A model generated the notes under the pieces. The model saw only the letters and a list, made by a program, of their open reading frames with translations. It was not told where the DNA came from and made no database searches. A program made the position numbers and the translations under genes. Below are positions 27,234-36,468 of a DNA stretch of 64,000 nt, one piece after another. The DNA is from Calothrix sp. MO_167.B12 (GTDB lineage Bacteria; Cyanobacteriota; Cyanobacteriia; Cyanobacteriales; Nostocaceae). Numbering within the stretch: position 1 is the stretch's first letter; every line of letters starts with the position of its first letter. The stretch spans positions 1-64,000 of the forward strand of contig JASJCJ010000030.1 of the NCBI GenBank assembly GCA_030066045.1. Reading direction: 5' to 3'.

Positions 27234-27752
27234 CTAAGCCGTAAATACTTGGGGCCAGGTAGTGACTAAAAATACAATTACAGCAGCGATCGCTAATAAT
27301 CCTTGAATAATATTGCCAACAACCGTACCGACAATAATACCAACACCAGCCTTAAATGCTACCTTCAATTGACGGCGATAAATGTATTCAGCAATTATTG
27401 CTCCTACCAATGGTCCTAGCAACATTCCTAACAGGGGACCACCAAAAGGTAGAGCGGGTAAAAATCCCAAAAAACCCAATATTAAGCCAACAAAAGCACC
27501 GATTTGTCCCCACTTACTAGCACCAGCTTTTTTCGCACCCAAGTAACCAGCTAAAAAATCCACTCCTATACTCAACAATAAAACTATTGATGTAACAATC
27601 AAAGGAATGCTAATTGCAGCAAAAGAACCTTTAACAAATCCCCAAATGATAATTGCAATCAAAATTAAACTCGCGCCAGGAAGAGCAGGAATCACTGAGC
27701 CAATGATACCTACAACCATTAAAGCAACAAGTAGCCAATAAATAATTTGCAT
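27234..27752 (-). CDS. DUF456 family membrane protein
   Basis: 172 residues made of glycine-rich hydrophobic helices. The DUF456 pattern is visible in MVVGIIGSVIPALPGASLIL, LAGYLGAKKAGASKWGQIGA and FLPALPFGGPLLGMLLGPLV. The function is unknown. It follows the complex-C assembly gene with a 14-base gap on the same strand, so the two are probably cotranscribed. Confidence 0.85.
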   Translation of the reverse strand: MQIIYWLLVALMVVGIIGSVIPALPGASLILIAIIIWGFVKGSFAAISIPLIVTSIVLLLSIGVDFLAGYLGAKKAGASKWGQIGAFVGLILGFLGFLPALPFGGPLLGMLLGPLVGAIIAEYIYRRQLKVAFKAGVGIIVGTVVGNIIQGLLAIAAVIVFLVTTWPQVFTA

Positions 27753-27766
27753 ATATCTGTAGCGAT

Positions 27767-28426
27767 CTACTTTTGTGAACTACTGTCCGCTAGATTGAGG
27801 GTAACAGCTAGTTTATCAGCGATCCCGGCAATCCATTTTTCGTCTTGCTTTGTATAACTGCGGGGAGCATTTGCCCCTAAAATCAATATACCTTTATCCC
27901 CAATTGGTTGACAAATAACTCCTTGGGTATTCTCTGGTAAATAATCAAATTCTACTCTGCCGGGATAAACTTTTAAATCCACTAAATAAACAGGCTTTTG
28001 ATTTTCTACTACCCTTTGTAATATTTTTCCGGGTTTAACCTCAGAGTTTTTCCCCAGAATGCCGCGACGTAACAAAACTTTACCTTGAACTACAACTAAT
28101 AGCGATCGCGTTACCGTATTAGTAAGTAGCAAATGGGATGCCCAAGCCAATTCTGTTTTCACCGCCTGCGGTAAATCTGGGGACATATCAAAACCTTCTT
28201 CGCCAATTAGTTCTACGGTATCGGGGGTTCTTGGTTGTACTTGCTGCCAAATTAAGCCTGTCAAGATTAATACTGCACTTAACACAACACCCAATACATC
28301 CCCTCGCGCTTGAGAATTGGTGAGTTCTGGTGTAAAAAAGCGATTCACTAGCAAAAGTAAAGCACCTAAGCTACCAACAACGATGGGTAAACGACGTAGA
28401 ACTTGATTGGGATCGGGTTGAGCCAT
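27767..28426 (-). CDS. cofactor assembly of complex C subunit B (CCB2/CCB4-like)
   Basis: Membrane protein of the system that attaches heme c(i) to cytochrome b6 of the b6f complex (family knowledge from plants and algae). The 219 residues have two N-terminal helices (PIVVGSLGALLLLVNRFF and GVVLSAVLILTGLIW) and a GAF-like soluble domain (ELAWASHLLLTNTVTRSLLV; GVICQPIGDKGILILGANAP). This fits cyanobacterial CcbB proteins in length and layout. It sits upstream of the DUF456 gene and downstream of rpaB on the same strand. Confidence 0.78.
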   Translation of the reverse strand: MAQPDPNQVLRRLPIVVGSLGALLLLVNRFFTPELTNSQARGDVLGVVLSAVLILTGLIWQQVQPRTPDTVELIGEEGFDMSPDLPQAVKTELAWASHLLLTNTVTRSLLVVVQGKVLLRRGILGKNSEVKPGKILQRVVENQKPVYLVDLKVYPGRVEFDYLPENTQGVICQPIGDKGILILGANAPRSYTKQDEKWIAGIADKLAVTLNLADSSSQK

Positions 28427-28534
28427 ATTTTACAAAAGCAATAAGTGAGTGAGTATGAATAAATTCTGAGTATAAGTTATGAGTCCTGCAGAGTACATTC
28501 CTTCCCTCTTTCACTCTTTCACTCTTTCACTCCT

Positions 28535-29263
28535 TCATTCCTCTCCTGGTTCAATAATTCGCTGAAAAAGATACCCCGTACCCCTAGCAGTGAGAATTAA
28601 TTCTGGATTACTAGGATCGTCTTCTAGCTTTGCCCGTAGTCGAGATATATGAACATCAACAACACGAGTATCTACGTGACGTTCTGGAGTATATCCCCAT
28701 ACCTCCTGTAAAATTTCCGAACGAGAAAAAGCTTCTCCAGAGCGACTGACTAGCAATTCTAGTAAGCTGAATTCCATGCCAGTTAAGCGAATTCGTTCGT
28801 CACCTTTGTAAACTTGACGCTTGTTGGTATCAATTTTGATATTAGCAATGTGAATCACGCCGGAACTGGGAATCCCAGAAGCTCCAATTTTATCCACACG
28901 CCTTAACACAGAACGAATACGAGCCTCTAATTCTTTGGGGGAAAATGGCTTGACTACATAGTCATCAGCCCCCAACTCTAAGCCCGTAATCCGATCAGCA
29001 ACATCCCCTAAAGCAGTAAGCATAATAATGGGGACATCTGACTCCTTACGTAATTCTTGACAAACCCCATAACCATCTAGCTTGGGCATCATCACATCTA
29101 AAACTACGAGATCCGGCTCAGCTTGGTGGAATGTATCCAAAGCTTCTTCCCCATCCCCAGCAGTCACTACATCGTAACCAATCATGGATAGGCGCGTTTC
29201 TAAAATGCGGCGAATACTGGCTTCGTCATCTACCACCAGAATTTTTTCTTTATGACTTTCCAA
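28535..29263 (-). CDS. rpaB: response regulator RpaB (OmpR family)
   Basis: Essential master regulator of high-light and redox-responsive genes in cyanobacteria, binding HLR1 sites, phosphorylated by Hik33/NblS. The receiver domain has phospho-Asp in LVVLDVMMPKLDG and Lys in YVVKPFSPKEL. The winged-helix domain ends with HVDTRVVDVHISRLRAKLED. The sequence matches my memory of RpaB closely. No ATG is in range. TTG at 29263 gives (M)ESHKEKILVVDDE, the usual RpaB start, with AAGGAG eleven bases upstream; TTG at 29272 lies too close to that site. It is divergent from radA. Confidence 0.93.
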   Translation of the reverse strand: MESHKEKILVVDDEASIRRILETRLSMIGYDVVTAGDGEEALDTFHQAEPDLVVLDVMMPKLDGYGVCQELRKESDVPIIMLTALGDVADRITGLELGADDYVVKPFSPKELEARIRSVLRRVDKIGASGIPSSGVIHIANIKIDTNKRQVYKGDERIRLTGMEFSLLELLVSRSGEAFSRSEILQEVWGYTPERHVDTRVVDVHISRLRAKLEDDPSNPELILTARGTGYLFQRIIEPGEE

Positions 29264-29433
29264 ATTTCTCAATGCTCCTTAACTAAAATTTATCATGATA
29301 AATTTTTAATATCATAATATTAAGATATCATTCCATTAATACAATAAAAAAACGCCACAACTATTACTATTATTAGACTTTTGCTTCTCACAAAAATTAA
29401 GGAATAATTAAGAATATTGAATAAGATTTAAGA

Positions 29434-30972
29434 ATGGCAAAGCCAAAAACATATTACGTTTGTAATGAATGTGGTGCAGAATCCGCCCAATGGTTTGGGA
29501 AATGTCCATCATGCGGTACTTACAATAGTTTAGAAGAGCAAGTTGTGATCCACTCAGCTACAGACTTGCCTACTGGGATGGTGAGTGGTTGGCAATCCCA
29601 ACAGGGACTTGGTAAATCTACTCAGAAACCAGCTAAACCCAGGGCATCGGTTAGATTCGATCAAATTAGCGATCGCCAATTACTGCGATGGACTTCTGGG
29701 TATGGAGAATTGGATCGGGTGCTTGGGGGTGGAGTGGTGCCTGGTTCGATGGTGTTAATTGGCGGCGATCCTGGCATTGGTAAATCTACTTTATTGCTAC
29801 AAGTATCCAATCAACTGGCACAACAATACCGTATTCTGTACGTTTCCGGAGAAGAATCGGGACAGCAGGTTAAGTTAAGGGCATCGCGGTTAGGAGTAAC
29901 CAAATTATCCTCTGAGGAAGGTAATGGGACAAATCCGGCTCCAGTATCAGAAACTACTGTACCACCAATAAAATCAGCAACCACAGATACAAAATCGTCA
30001 GACTTATATGTCTTGCCAGAAACTAATTTAGAAGAGATTCTGAAGGAAATGGAATCTCTACGACCAAATTTAACGGTAATTGACAGTATTCAGACGATTT
30101 TCTTTCCTAATTTGACATCTGCCCCCGGTTCTGTAGCCCAGGTGAGGGAATGTACTGCGGCTTTGATGAAGGTGGCAAAGCATGAAGATATTACCATGTT
30201 GATTGTCGGTCATGTTACTAAAGAGGGGGCGATCGCTGGACCGAAGGTTTTGGAACACTTAGTCGATACGGTGTTATATTTTGAAGGCGATCGCTTTGCT
30301 TCTCATCGGTTATTACGGACAGTCAAAAATCGTTTTGGAGCTACCCACGAAATCGGTATCTTTGAGATGGTGGAACATGGATTGCGGGAAGTACCTAACC
30401 CCAGTGAATTATTTTTAGGCAACCGTGATGAACCTGCTCCGGGGACGGCAATTGTGGTGGCTTGTGAAGGGACTCGCCCTATTGTGGTAGAGTTACAGGC
30501 TTTGGTAAGTCCCACTAGTTATGCTTCTCCTCGACGTTCCACCACGGGGGTAGATTATAACCGCTTAGTGCAAATTTTGGCCGTATTGGAAAAGCGGGTG
30601 GGCATACCCATGTCCAAGTTGGATTCTTACGTTGCTTCCGCTGGGGGATTAAATGTGGAAGAACCAGCAGTAGACTTGGGGGTGGCAATTGCTGTGGTGG
30701 CAAGTTTTCGCGATCGCATAGTCGATCCTGGTACAGTATTGATAGGAGAAGTAGGATTGGGGGGACAAGTGCGTTCCGTATCCCAAATGGAATTACGGTT
30801 AAAAGAAGCAGCAAAACTAGGATTTAAACGAGCCATTGTACCCAAGGGACAAAAATTTCCTGAGTTAGATATTGAGATTTTGCCAGTGGCAAAAGTGATT
30901 GATGCAATTATTGCCGCTATTCCCCAGCAAACATTGACAGATGAAGATTTAGAAATGGATGATGAATTGTAG
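29434..30972 (+). CDS. radA: DNA repair protein RadA (Sms)
   Basis: A hexameric DnaB-like ATPase that drives branch migration of recombination intermediates. The order is: N-terminal C4 zinc finger (CNECG...CPSCG, residues 10-27), RecA-like core with Walker A GGDPGIGKST at 110-119, the RadA-specific KNRFG near 298, and a C-terminal Lon-protease-like domain (YVASAGGLNVEEPAVDLGVA, IGEVGLGGQVRSVSQMELRL). A variable insert rich in Ser/Thr/Pro lies at about 155-190. At 512 residues it is slightly longer than E. coli RadA because of this insert. Confidence 0.96.
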   Translation: MAKPKTYYVCNECGAESAQWFGKCPSCGTYNSLEEQVVIHSATDLPTGMVSGWQSQQGLGKSTQKPAKPRASVRFDQISDRQLLRWTSGYGELDRVLGGGVVPGSMVLIGGDPGIGKSTLLLQVSNQLAQQYRILYVSGEESGQQVKLRASRLGVTKLSSEEGNGTNPAPVSETTVPPIKSATTDTKSSDLYVLPETNLEEILKEMESLRPNLTVIDSIQTIFFPNLTSAPGSVAQVRECTAALMKVAKHEDITMLIVGHVTKEGAIAGPKVLEHLVDTVLYFEGDRFASHRLLRTVKNRFGATHEIGIFEMVEHGLREVPNPSELFLGNRDEPAPGTAIVVACEGTRPIVVELQALVSPTSYASPRRSTTGVDYNRLVQILAVLEKRVGIPMSKLDSYVASAGGLNVEEPAVDLGVAIAVVASFRDRIVDPGTVLIGEVGLGGQVRSVSQMELRLKEAAKLGFKRAIVPKGQKFPELDIEILPVAKVIDAIIAAIPQQTLTDEDLEMDDEL

Positions 30973-31076
30973 ATGTATAATTAATAACATTTGATTAGAT
31001 ATTAGGGTATCTTTAAGAAGATTTCCAGAACCGAACTACGGATGTGATGAGAATATTTGTCCTATGGCAGATCTAT

Positions 31077-31147
31077 TGTAGGGGCGCATTGCGTGCACCC
31101 TTGCCCAAATTATTTTTATCTGTAGGGGCGCATTGCGTGCGCCCTTG
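31077..31147. repeat. two direct copies of GTAGGGGCGCATTGCGTGC
   Basis: The unit, followed by (A/G)CCCTTGCC, occurs at 31077-31102 and 31122-31147, downstream of radA. Further copies lie at 32126-32151 and, inverted, at 53332-53356. Its halves GGGGCGCA and TGCGCCC are self-complementary. Confidence 0.6.
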
Positions 31148-31176
31148 CCATTGGTAAAATTATTTTCATAAATCAT

Positions 31177-31938
31177 CTAAGTAGGTAAATTATTGGGATC
31201 GATGCCTTGCTGCCGCAAATAATCCATCAGTTTTTCTTTTTGTTGACGTTCCTGTTCAGCCCGTTGACGTTCCTGTTCTAAACTTTCCACAGCCCAAGGC
31301 AACAAATTACCTCCTTCATCCCACCAGCGCAGCCAGTAACCAGTTCTCCCTTCTTTTGTTCCTTGCCAAGTCCCTAAATATAAACCCATAGAATCAATCC
31401 AATGCAGTCCATCAGCATTGGATTGTTGTAATTCATACCGCTCGTTTTCTAATTGGTAAAACTCCAATAAACCCCCATTGGCATCAAAAATTACATAAAC
31501 GGGTACTTGGAGGATTCGCTCATAGAAAAACCATTTTCCAGGGGGATAAGAACGCTTAACTGAATATTCTCCTCCGTCAGTGTCAGAAAGAAATTCCATG
31601 ACAATTGCCGGAATATCCCCTTCTAAATTGGGTGTATAGCTTTTACGTTCTCCTGAAGTTTGCCCGGAGTTTTGCTTGACATTAGGGACATAAACCCAAT
31701 CAGGAGCTTTGGCAATAAATTGTCCATTTAAAGTTGCACAAAGAGCAAAATTTGAGGCCATCAGCATTTGAGGTTGAATAAATCCAGCCAATTCTAAACT
31801 TTCGCGCAAAGCACCGGCTAAAAGTGGCTGGGATGTATTTTCCACTGGTTCATCCTCAAGTTGAAAATCCTCTGGTAAAGCTTCCCAAGAAATTACCAGT
31901 TCGCCCAAAGGTTGTGGTTTGCCAAGTTGGGTTACCAT
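31177..31938 (-). CDS. Uma2 family (DUF820) PD-(D/E)XK nuclease-like protein
   Basis: 253 residues of the type expanded in cyanobacterial genomes. The fold is indicated by APDWVYVPNV, PAIVMEFLSDTDGGEYSVKR, PPGKWFFYERILQVPVYVIF and ELQQSNADGLHWIDSMGLYL. The acidic and lysine residues usual for PD-(D/E)XK enzymes are partly visible (E in VMEFLS). The C-terminus is a Glu/Arg/Gln-rich coiled coil ending QQGIDPNNLPT. ATG 31938 is chosen (AAGGTGA at five bases) over a GTG at 31947. Function in vivo is unknown; many Uma2 genes are of mobile origin. Confidence 0.85.
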   Translation of the reverse strand: MVTQLGKPQPLGELVISWEALPEDFQLEDEPVENTSQPLLAGALRESLELAGFIQPQMLMASNFALCATLNGQFIAKAPDWVYVPNVKQNSGQTSGERKSYTPNLEGDIPAIVMEFLSDTDGGEYSVKRSYPPGKWFFYERILQVPVYVIFDANGGLLEFYQLENERYELQQSNADGLHWIDSMGLYLGTWQGTKEGRTGYWLRWWDEGGNLLPWAVESLEQERQRAEQERQQKEKLMDYLRQQGIDPNNLPT

Positions 31939-31989
31939 AAATGTCACCTTTTCTGGAGTTACTTTGATTGTATCGGGAATTTCTTGGGG

Positions 31990-32249
31990 TTAGGCTGGTA
32001 CTCTAGATAGAAAATAGGGAGTGAAGGAGTGAGGGAGTGAAGGAGTGAGGGAGGTATTTTCATGCTTGTTTGCGTACAAACCTACATGAGGGCTAGCTTG
32101 AAAATAGTTAAGAAGCGCGGAGTTTGTAGGGGCGCATTGCGTGCGCCCTTGAGGAGTTAGTCACAAAGCATTTTCAGATCCTTGGTTGTGGGATTTGACC
32201 GTGGGGGGCTAACTTGAAAATAGGGAACTCTTAACTCTTAACTCTTAAC
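31990..32249. repeat. repeat cluster upstream of the Uma2 gene
   Basis: Contains GGAGTGAAGGAGTGAGG units (32018-32052), two copies of a GCTAGCTTGAAAATAG-like motif, a 74-base block (32126-32199) repeated in inverse at 53283-53357, and AACTCTT three times (32226-32249, 7-base period). Confidence 0.6.
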
Positions 32250-32335
32250 AGGTAAGATATATAGGAATCCTTAGTTGTGAGATTTGCTCATGGGAGATTA
32301 GCTAGATAGTTGTAATAAATTGTACTTTGTCCTGC

Positions 32336-34048
32336 TTAAATTCTAGAAGTAGCTAACGCAGATCTGACTGCGGCATCAGCATTAAACACACCAAATCCAT
32401 ACTCTGTATCATAGCCCGGTGCCCCCAAGTCATAGGCAGTACTAGATAAAATATTTTTCACCTCACCAGCTTTTAACCCAGGATTTGCACTCCATACCAA
32501 GGAAGCAATGCCTGATACCTGGGGAGTAGCCGCAGAAGTCCCAAAGAAAGGATTTATATTCGGATCGTCAGAATAGTAATGGTAGCCAAAATCAATACCA
32601 CCAGATTGATTAGCATTAGCAGCAGCAGCGGGGACTTCTGAGCCAGCTACACCAGTTAAACCATCTCCATAGTTAGAACCCCATCCACCTGCATAGGATG
32701 TCCGTTCTCCCGGAGTTTTCGGATTCGCAAACCAATCGCGATCGCCCCAAACAGCACCCACTGCAATTACGTTATCATAATCCTGGGCAAGATTGGCGGG
32801 AGTAGCAAGGCTATCTTGATTATCATTCCCTGCGGCAATTACGAACAAAACATTATCTGGATTGTTGGCAACCAATTGCTCGATTGAGTCACCGCCAGTT
32901 AAACTGAGGTTGATAATTAAAGGTTTACCTTGTGCCTGATTAATTAATTGCTGGGTAGCATTGGCTAAACTTAAATCTCCTCCATCTCCACCAACTACAT
33001 CCACCTGATAGGTGGAAGATTCCCAGTTAATACCACTAATCCCTAATCCATTATTACTGTAGGCAGAAATAATACTTTGTGCAGATGTACCATGAGATAA
33101 ATATGAAGGTTCTGCAACGTAGTTATTGGCATCAAGAATTGAATTGCGTACATCTGGATGCACGTTACCATTAGCATCCACCGCCAAACCAGTGTCTTCA
33201 ACTCCTATAACTATTTCATTAGTACCTGTGGTAAACCGCCAAGCATTATGAACCCCCATCATGTGTAGGTTCCATTGTTCCCCAAATAAGGGGTCATTGG
33301 GTACTATTGATAAATCAATAGTGGTATCTGCAAATTTAATTGCATCAACACCTTGGAAATAAATTTGACTGCCGTCCTCCAAGGTAATCACATCAAACAG
33401 ACTAATACCCTTACCTGCATCATAAACAACTCCACCACCTGGAGTATTGGCGTAGTTAAAACTAACTGTAGTTGATGAAATATTAGTAAGATCGATTACA
33501 TCTCGCGGACCTTCACCAAAGTCAACATTGCCATTACCAGAGATGATGGTTTTTGCGAAGCCAGACTCTAAAGTAAAAGTATCTGCTTGTAATGTTCCGT
33601 ATATGGTGCGGATGTTATTGTTTATCGTTACCGATGGACTAGCAGGAGTAACGGATGAATTATTGCCATTGTTAACCTGCGTACCGCCAGAAGCAGGAAT
33701 AATTGGCTCTATGTATTGAGTGAAATTAATTACTGCATCTGTAAACCCAGTCCTTAAGGATGAAGTTCCCTTCCAGTCGAAGATGGAATACTTGCTCAAA
33801 TCATCTAAAATCTCGAAGCTGATCTCATTGCTGCCTCCTTCATAAATCGAATCTAGAGATTCAGGAATTACCTGTCTCCTGGCAGCAATAGACCTATAGT
33901 AATCTCCATCGCAAATATCACTGAATTCACAGAAGCTGTTCGGAAATACCTCAAAGCTCATCCATTTAAGCACTTTGATCTGGGGATGGGTGTTAAATCC
34001 TGATTCTCTCAATGTAGATGGGATATTTTCCGAATCTTGTTCAGTCAT
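32336..34048 (-). CDS. S8 family serine peptidase (subtilisin-like)
   Basis: 570 residues. The catalytic triad is intact: Asp about 285 in GVEDTG, His about 319 in LSHGTSAQ and Ser about 505 in FGTSAATPQVSG; the oxyanion Asn is in FVIAAGNDNQ. The N-terminal 250 residues are not a subtilisin prodomain. They hold a Ser/Asn/Thr-rich linker and a beta-rich repeat resembling RTX-like modules (TLESGFAKTIISGNGN, GPRDVIDLTN, AGKGISLFDVITLEDG). No classical signal peptide is present, so export, if any, may use a type I system. It stands alone between repeat clusters; the exporter at 36.4 kb is 2 kb away on the other strand. Confidence 0.9.
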   Translation of the reverse strand: MTEQDSENIPSTLRESGFNTHPQIKVLKWMSFEVFPNSFCEFSDICDGDYYRSIAARRQVIPESLDSIYEGGSNEISFEILDDLSKYSIFDWKGTSSLRTGFTDAVINFTQYIEPIIPASGGTQVNNGNNSSVTPASPSVTINNNIRTIYGTLQADTFTLESGFAKTIISGNGNVDFGEGPRDVIDLTNISSTTVSFNYANTPGGGVVYDAGKGISLFDVITLEDGSQIYFQGVDAIKFADTTIDLSIVPNDPLFGEQWNLHMMGVHNAWRFTTGTNEIVIGVEDTGLAVDANGNVHPDVRNSILDANNYVAEPSYLSHGTSAQSIISAYSNNGLGISGINWESSTYQVDVVGGDGGDLSLANATQQLINQAQGKPLIINLSLTGGDSIEQLVANNPDNVLFVIAAGNDNQDSLATPANLAQDYDNVIAVGAVWGDRDWFANPKTPGERTSYAGGWGSNYGDGLTGVAGSEVPAAAANANQSGGIDFGYHYYSDDPNINPFFGTSAATPQVSGIASLVWSANPGLKAGEVKNILSSTAYDLGAPGYDTEYGFGVFNADAAVRSALATSRI

Positions 34049-34269
34049 TTATTGCTCGTAAGTGAAAGTACATATCCATATCCAAACTTATTGTGCTTTT
34101 TACTTCTGTAATATTTATTTACAAGTATAAGATTTTATCTAAAAAACATCAAAAATTCATGTTAGCTCTATAGTGACGATCGGTAAGTATATTTGGTTCC
34201 ACGGTCAAGACTCGTGTTACCCAGAGCGACTATCGTCGTCGCGGTGAGTTAGTATTCCATCCCCTTTCC
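34049..34269. other. upstream region of the protease gene
   Basis: AT-rich to about 34170, then a mixed stretch containing GACGATCGG and an inverse-like CGACTATCGTCGTCG. No gene is seen. Confidence 0.3.
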
Positions 34270-34488
34270 CCGACGTCAAGAAGAGACGCGGAGACGCGGA
34301 GAGGGGGAGACGCACTCCTCCACCGATGTGGTGGGGGCTTGAGGTGCCCACCAATCGGGAGCCATCAAATCTCAGATTTTGATGGGGGAGGAGGACCCTT
34401 GGGGCTTACCGCCCCGGACACGGGGCTTGGTACACATCCCGCTCCGCGTCCCCGTGTCCCCGCGTCCCCGTGTCATCCGGTTGAAGTA
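34270..34488 (+). repeat. dispersed structured repeat, copy 3
   Basis: Nearly the same sequence as 19775-19985, differing in short segments (CACTCCTCCACCGATG against the shorter form in copy 2; GGAGGAGGACCC against GGACTGTTGACCC). Stems GACGCGGAG/CTCCGCGTC and GGGGC/GCCCC are retained. It ends with ATCCGGTTGAA. Frames on both strands are not treated as genes. Confidence 0.7.
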
Positions 34489-34726
34489 ACTAACATAGCT
34501 TGCTTCTGGGCAGGAGTACCCTTTAGGGATTCTCTCGTCAAAATTATTTACCTGTGTTCTAAAACACAAATATGAGTCATGGCGATCGTGGATACTTGAT
34601 AATCTAGTACTCCTGTGCGGAAGTCACGCATACAAAAGTCAAAATTATATGGTGTGAGGGGCGATCCCTATCTAAGTACAGACCATTAAATTAGTTATTC
34701 TATTGATATTCAAATTAATTTAGCTG

Positions 34727-35548
34727 ATGTTAGCTTTTTTATCTAATTTAAATTCCTGGCAAATGGCGAACCCTTGGGCAACTCCCCTTGGAGGTATCGC
34801 TATCAATACCATCCTCCTAGTTGTGGCAGTAATTTCCCCCAAAAAACTACTTACTCCCGTTGGACTGATACATGGTTGGTTCTTGGGTGTACTGATTTGG
34901 ACAACCCTTAGTTGGCAAGGCTATGTGGTGGTTATGTTCTATTTTCTAGTTGGTTCTACAGTGACGCGCATTGGCATGGCAGAAAAAGAAGCTGCTGGCA
35001 TTGCAGAGAATCGCTCTGGTATCAGGGGACCAGAAAATGTCTGGGGTTCGGCTTTAACAGCTGCTTTGTGTGCCTTGGGTATAGGGACAATTGATTGGGG
35101 GATTATTCCTATCTCTCCATCCCACATTCTTACTATCCGTTCTCTATTGTTATTGGCATATGTGGCAAGTTTTAGTACTAAACTTGCCGATACCTGCGCT
35201 AGTGAAGTGGGTAAAGCTTATGGCAAACGGACTTTTTTGATTACTACCTTACAGCCCGTAGCCCGGGGTACAGAAGGAGCCGTAAGTTTAGAAGGAACTT
35301 TAGCAGGAGTGATCGCGTCAACAATTATCTCTTTACTTGCCTGGGGAATAGGATTGATTGATTCATTGGGAATAATTTGGTGCATTGTAGCGGCATTTAT
35401 TGCAACCAATTTAGAAAGTGTCATTGGCGCGACCCTACAATCTCAGTATCAATGGCTAACTAATGAAGTAGTGAATATCTTTAACACTTCTATCGGTGCT
35501 CTCGCTGCTATTTTATTAGCTTGGTTGTGGAGGGTAATTATCATGTAG
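34727..35548 (+). CDS. DUF92/TIGR00297 membrane protein, VTE6-like (phytyl-phosphate kinase family)
   Basis: 273 residues with about six hydrophobic helices. The family block MFYFLVGSTVTRIGMAEKEA followed by RGPENVWGSALTAALCALGI, then KLADTCASEVGKAYGKRTFL and PVARGTEGAVSLEGTLAGVI, identifies the DUF92 family. The plant member VTE6 phosphorylates phytyl phosphate in tocopherol and phylloquinone synthesis from chlorophyll-derived phytol, so the same is likely here (inference by homology). It stands alone; 152 bases separate it from the next gene. Confidence 0.85.
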   Translation: MLAFLSNLNSWQMANPWATPLGGIAINTILLVVAVISPKKLLTPVGLIHGWFLGVLIWTTLSWQGYVVVMFYFLVGSTVTRIGMAEKEAAGIAENRSGIRGPENVWGSALTAALCALGIGTIDWGIIPISPSHILTIRSLLLLAYVASFSTKLADTCASEVGKAYGKRTFLITTLQPVARGTEGAVSLEGTLAGVIASTIISLLAWGIGLIDSLGIIWCIVAAFIATNLESVIGATLQSQYQWLTNEVVNIFNTSIGALAAILLAWLWRVIIM

Positions 35549-35700
35549 CTACATACCCATAAGATGTAAAGTTGTATCTTTATTGAATGTCATGTATGCA
35601 CAATAGTTTTCCTCATTCCCATAAATATTGTCAATTAAAATACGATTTTTTTTGAATTGTAGTCATATACTTTTTGAGCATTATGTGACCTCCTTGCTTT

Positions 35701-36468
35701 ATGAAAACTTCATCGGAATTGACAATATTAACAGTCGATCGCCATAGTATTTCTGTAGAATCAGCAGTAAAATACCTGCAAACTTCTGGAAAATTGGGTC
35801 AATTCATTGGTGATATTATCCGCCAATATATAATTGAGCAAGAAATAAAAGCAAGAAATGATATTGATATTAACCCGGTAGTAACAGAACAGGCCATAAT
35901 TGATTTTCGTCTCCAAAATAAATTAACAGAACCAGATAAATTTCACCAATGGTTAGAAAAAAATGGTACAGATTACAATAACTTTCATGCATCAGTTACT
36001 TTTGGTTTTCAGCTAGAAAAATTGAAATCAGCGATCGCCGAATCCAAACTGCAAGAATATTTTATTGAACGCAAAATATTTTTGGATAGAGTGGTAATGT
36101 CACGGATTATCGTTGATAACCAAGAATTAGCAGAAGAACTGCAAACTCAAATAGAAGAAGGAGCAAGCTTTGAATATCTGGCTCGGGAATACTCATTAAC
36201 TGATGACCGGATGGTTAATGGTATGATGGGAGCGATTAGCCGGGGAAAGATGCCAGATATCCTCAGAGCAGAAGTTGATATTGCTAGTCCAGGAAAAATA
36301 GTCGGACCAATAGAACTTAATGGTAAATATGGTTTATTTCGCATAGAACAATATCTGCCAGCTTCCTTAGAAGATACTCAATTAAAGCAAGCACTACAAA
36401 ATGAATTGTTTGAGAAATGGCTAGCAGGGAAAACTCAAAAACTGACGGTCAAACTGCAAATGAAATAA
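35701..36468 (+). CDS. peptidylprolyl isomerase (SurA/parvulin-like)
   Basis: 255 residues. The N-terminal half is helical (SurA_N-like, VESAVKYLQTSGKLGQFIGD and FRLQNKLTEPDKFHQWLEKN). The parvulin domain is at about 125-225: VVMSRIIVDNQELAEELQTQ, FEYLAREYSLTDDRMVNG and GPIELNGKYGLFRIEQYLPA. No signal peptide is visible, so it may act in the cytoplasm on exporter substrates. Its last 52 bases overlap the start of the ABC exporter gene in another frame, implying translational coupling. Similar PPIase-exporter pairs are known in cyanobacteria (from memory). Confidence 0.85.
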   Translation: MKTSSELTILTVDRHSISVESAVKYLQTSGKLGQFIGDIIRQYIIEQEIKARNDIDINPVVTEQAIIDFRLQNKLTEPDKFHQWLEKNGTDYNNFHASVTFGFQLEKLKSAIAESKLQEYFIERKIFLDRVVMSRIIVDNQELAEELQTQIEEGASFEYLAREYSLTDDRMVNGMMGAISRGKMPDILRAEVDIASPGKIVGPIELNGKYGLFRIEQYLPASLEDTQLKQALQNELFEKWLAGKTQKLTVKLQMK

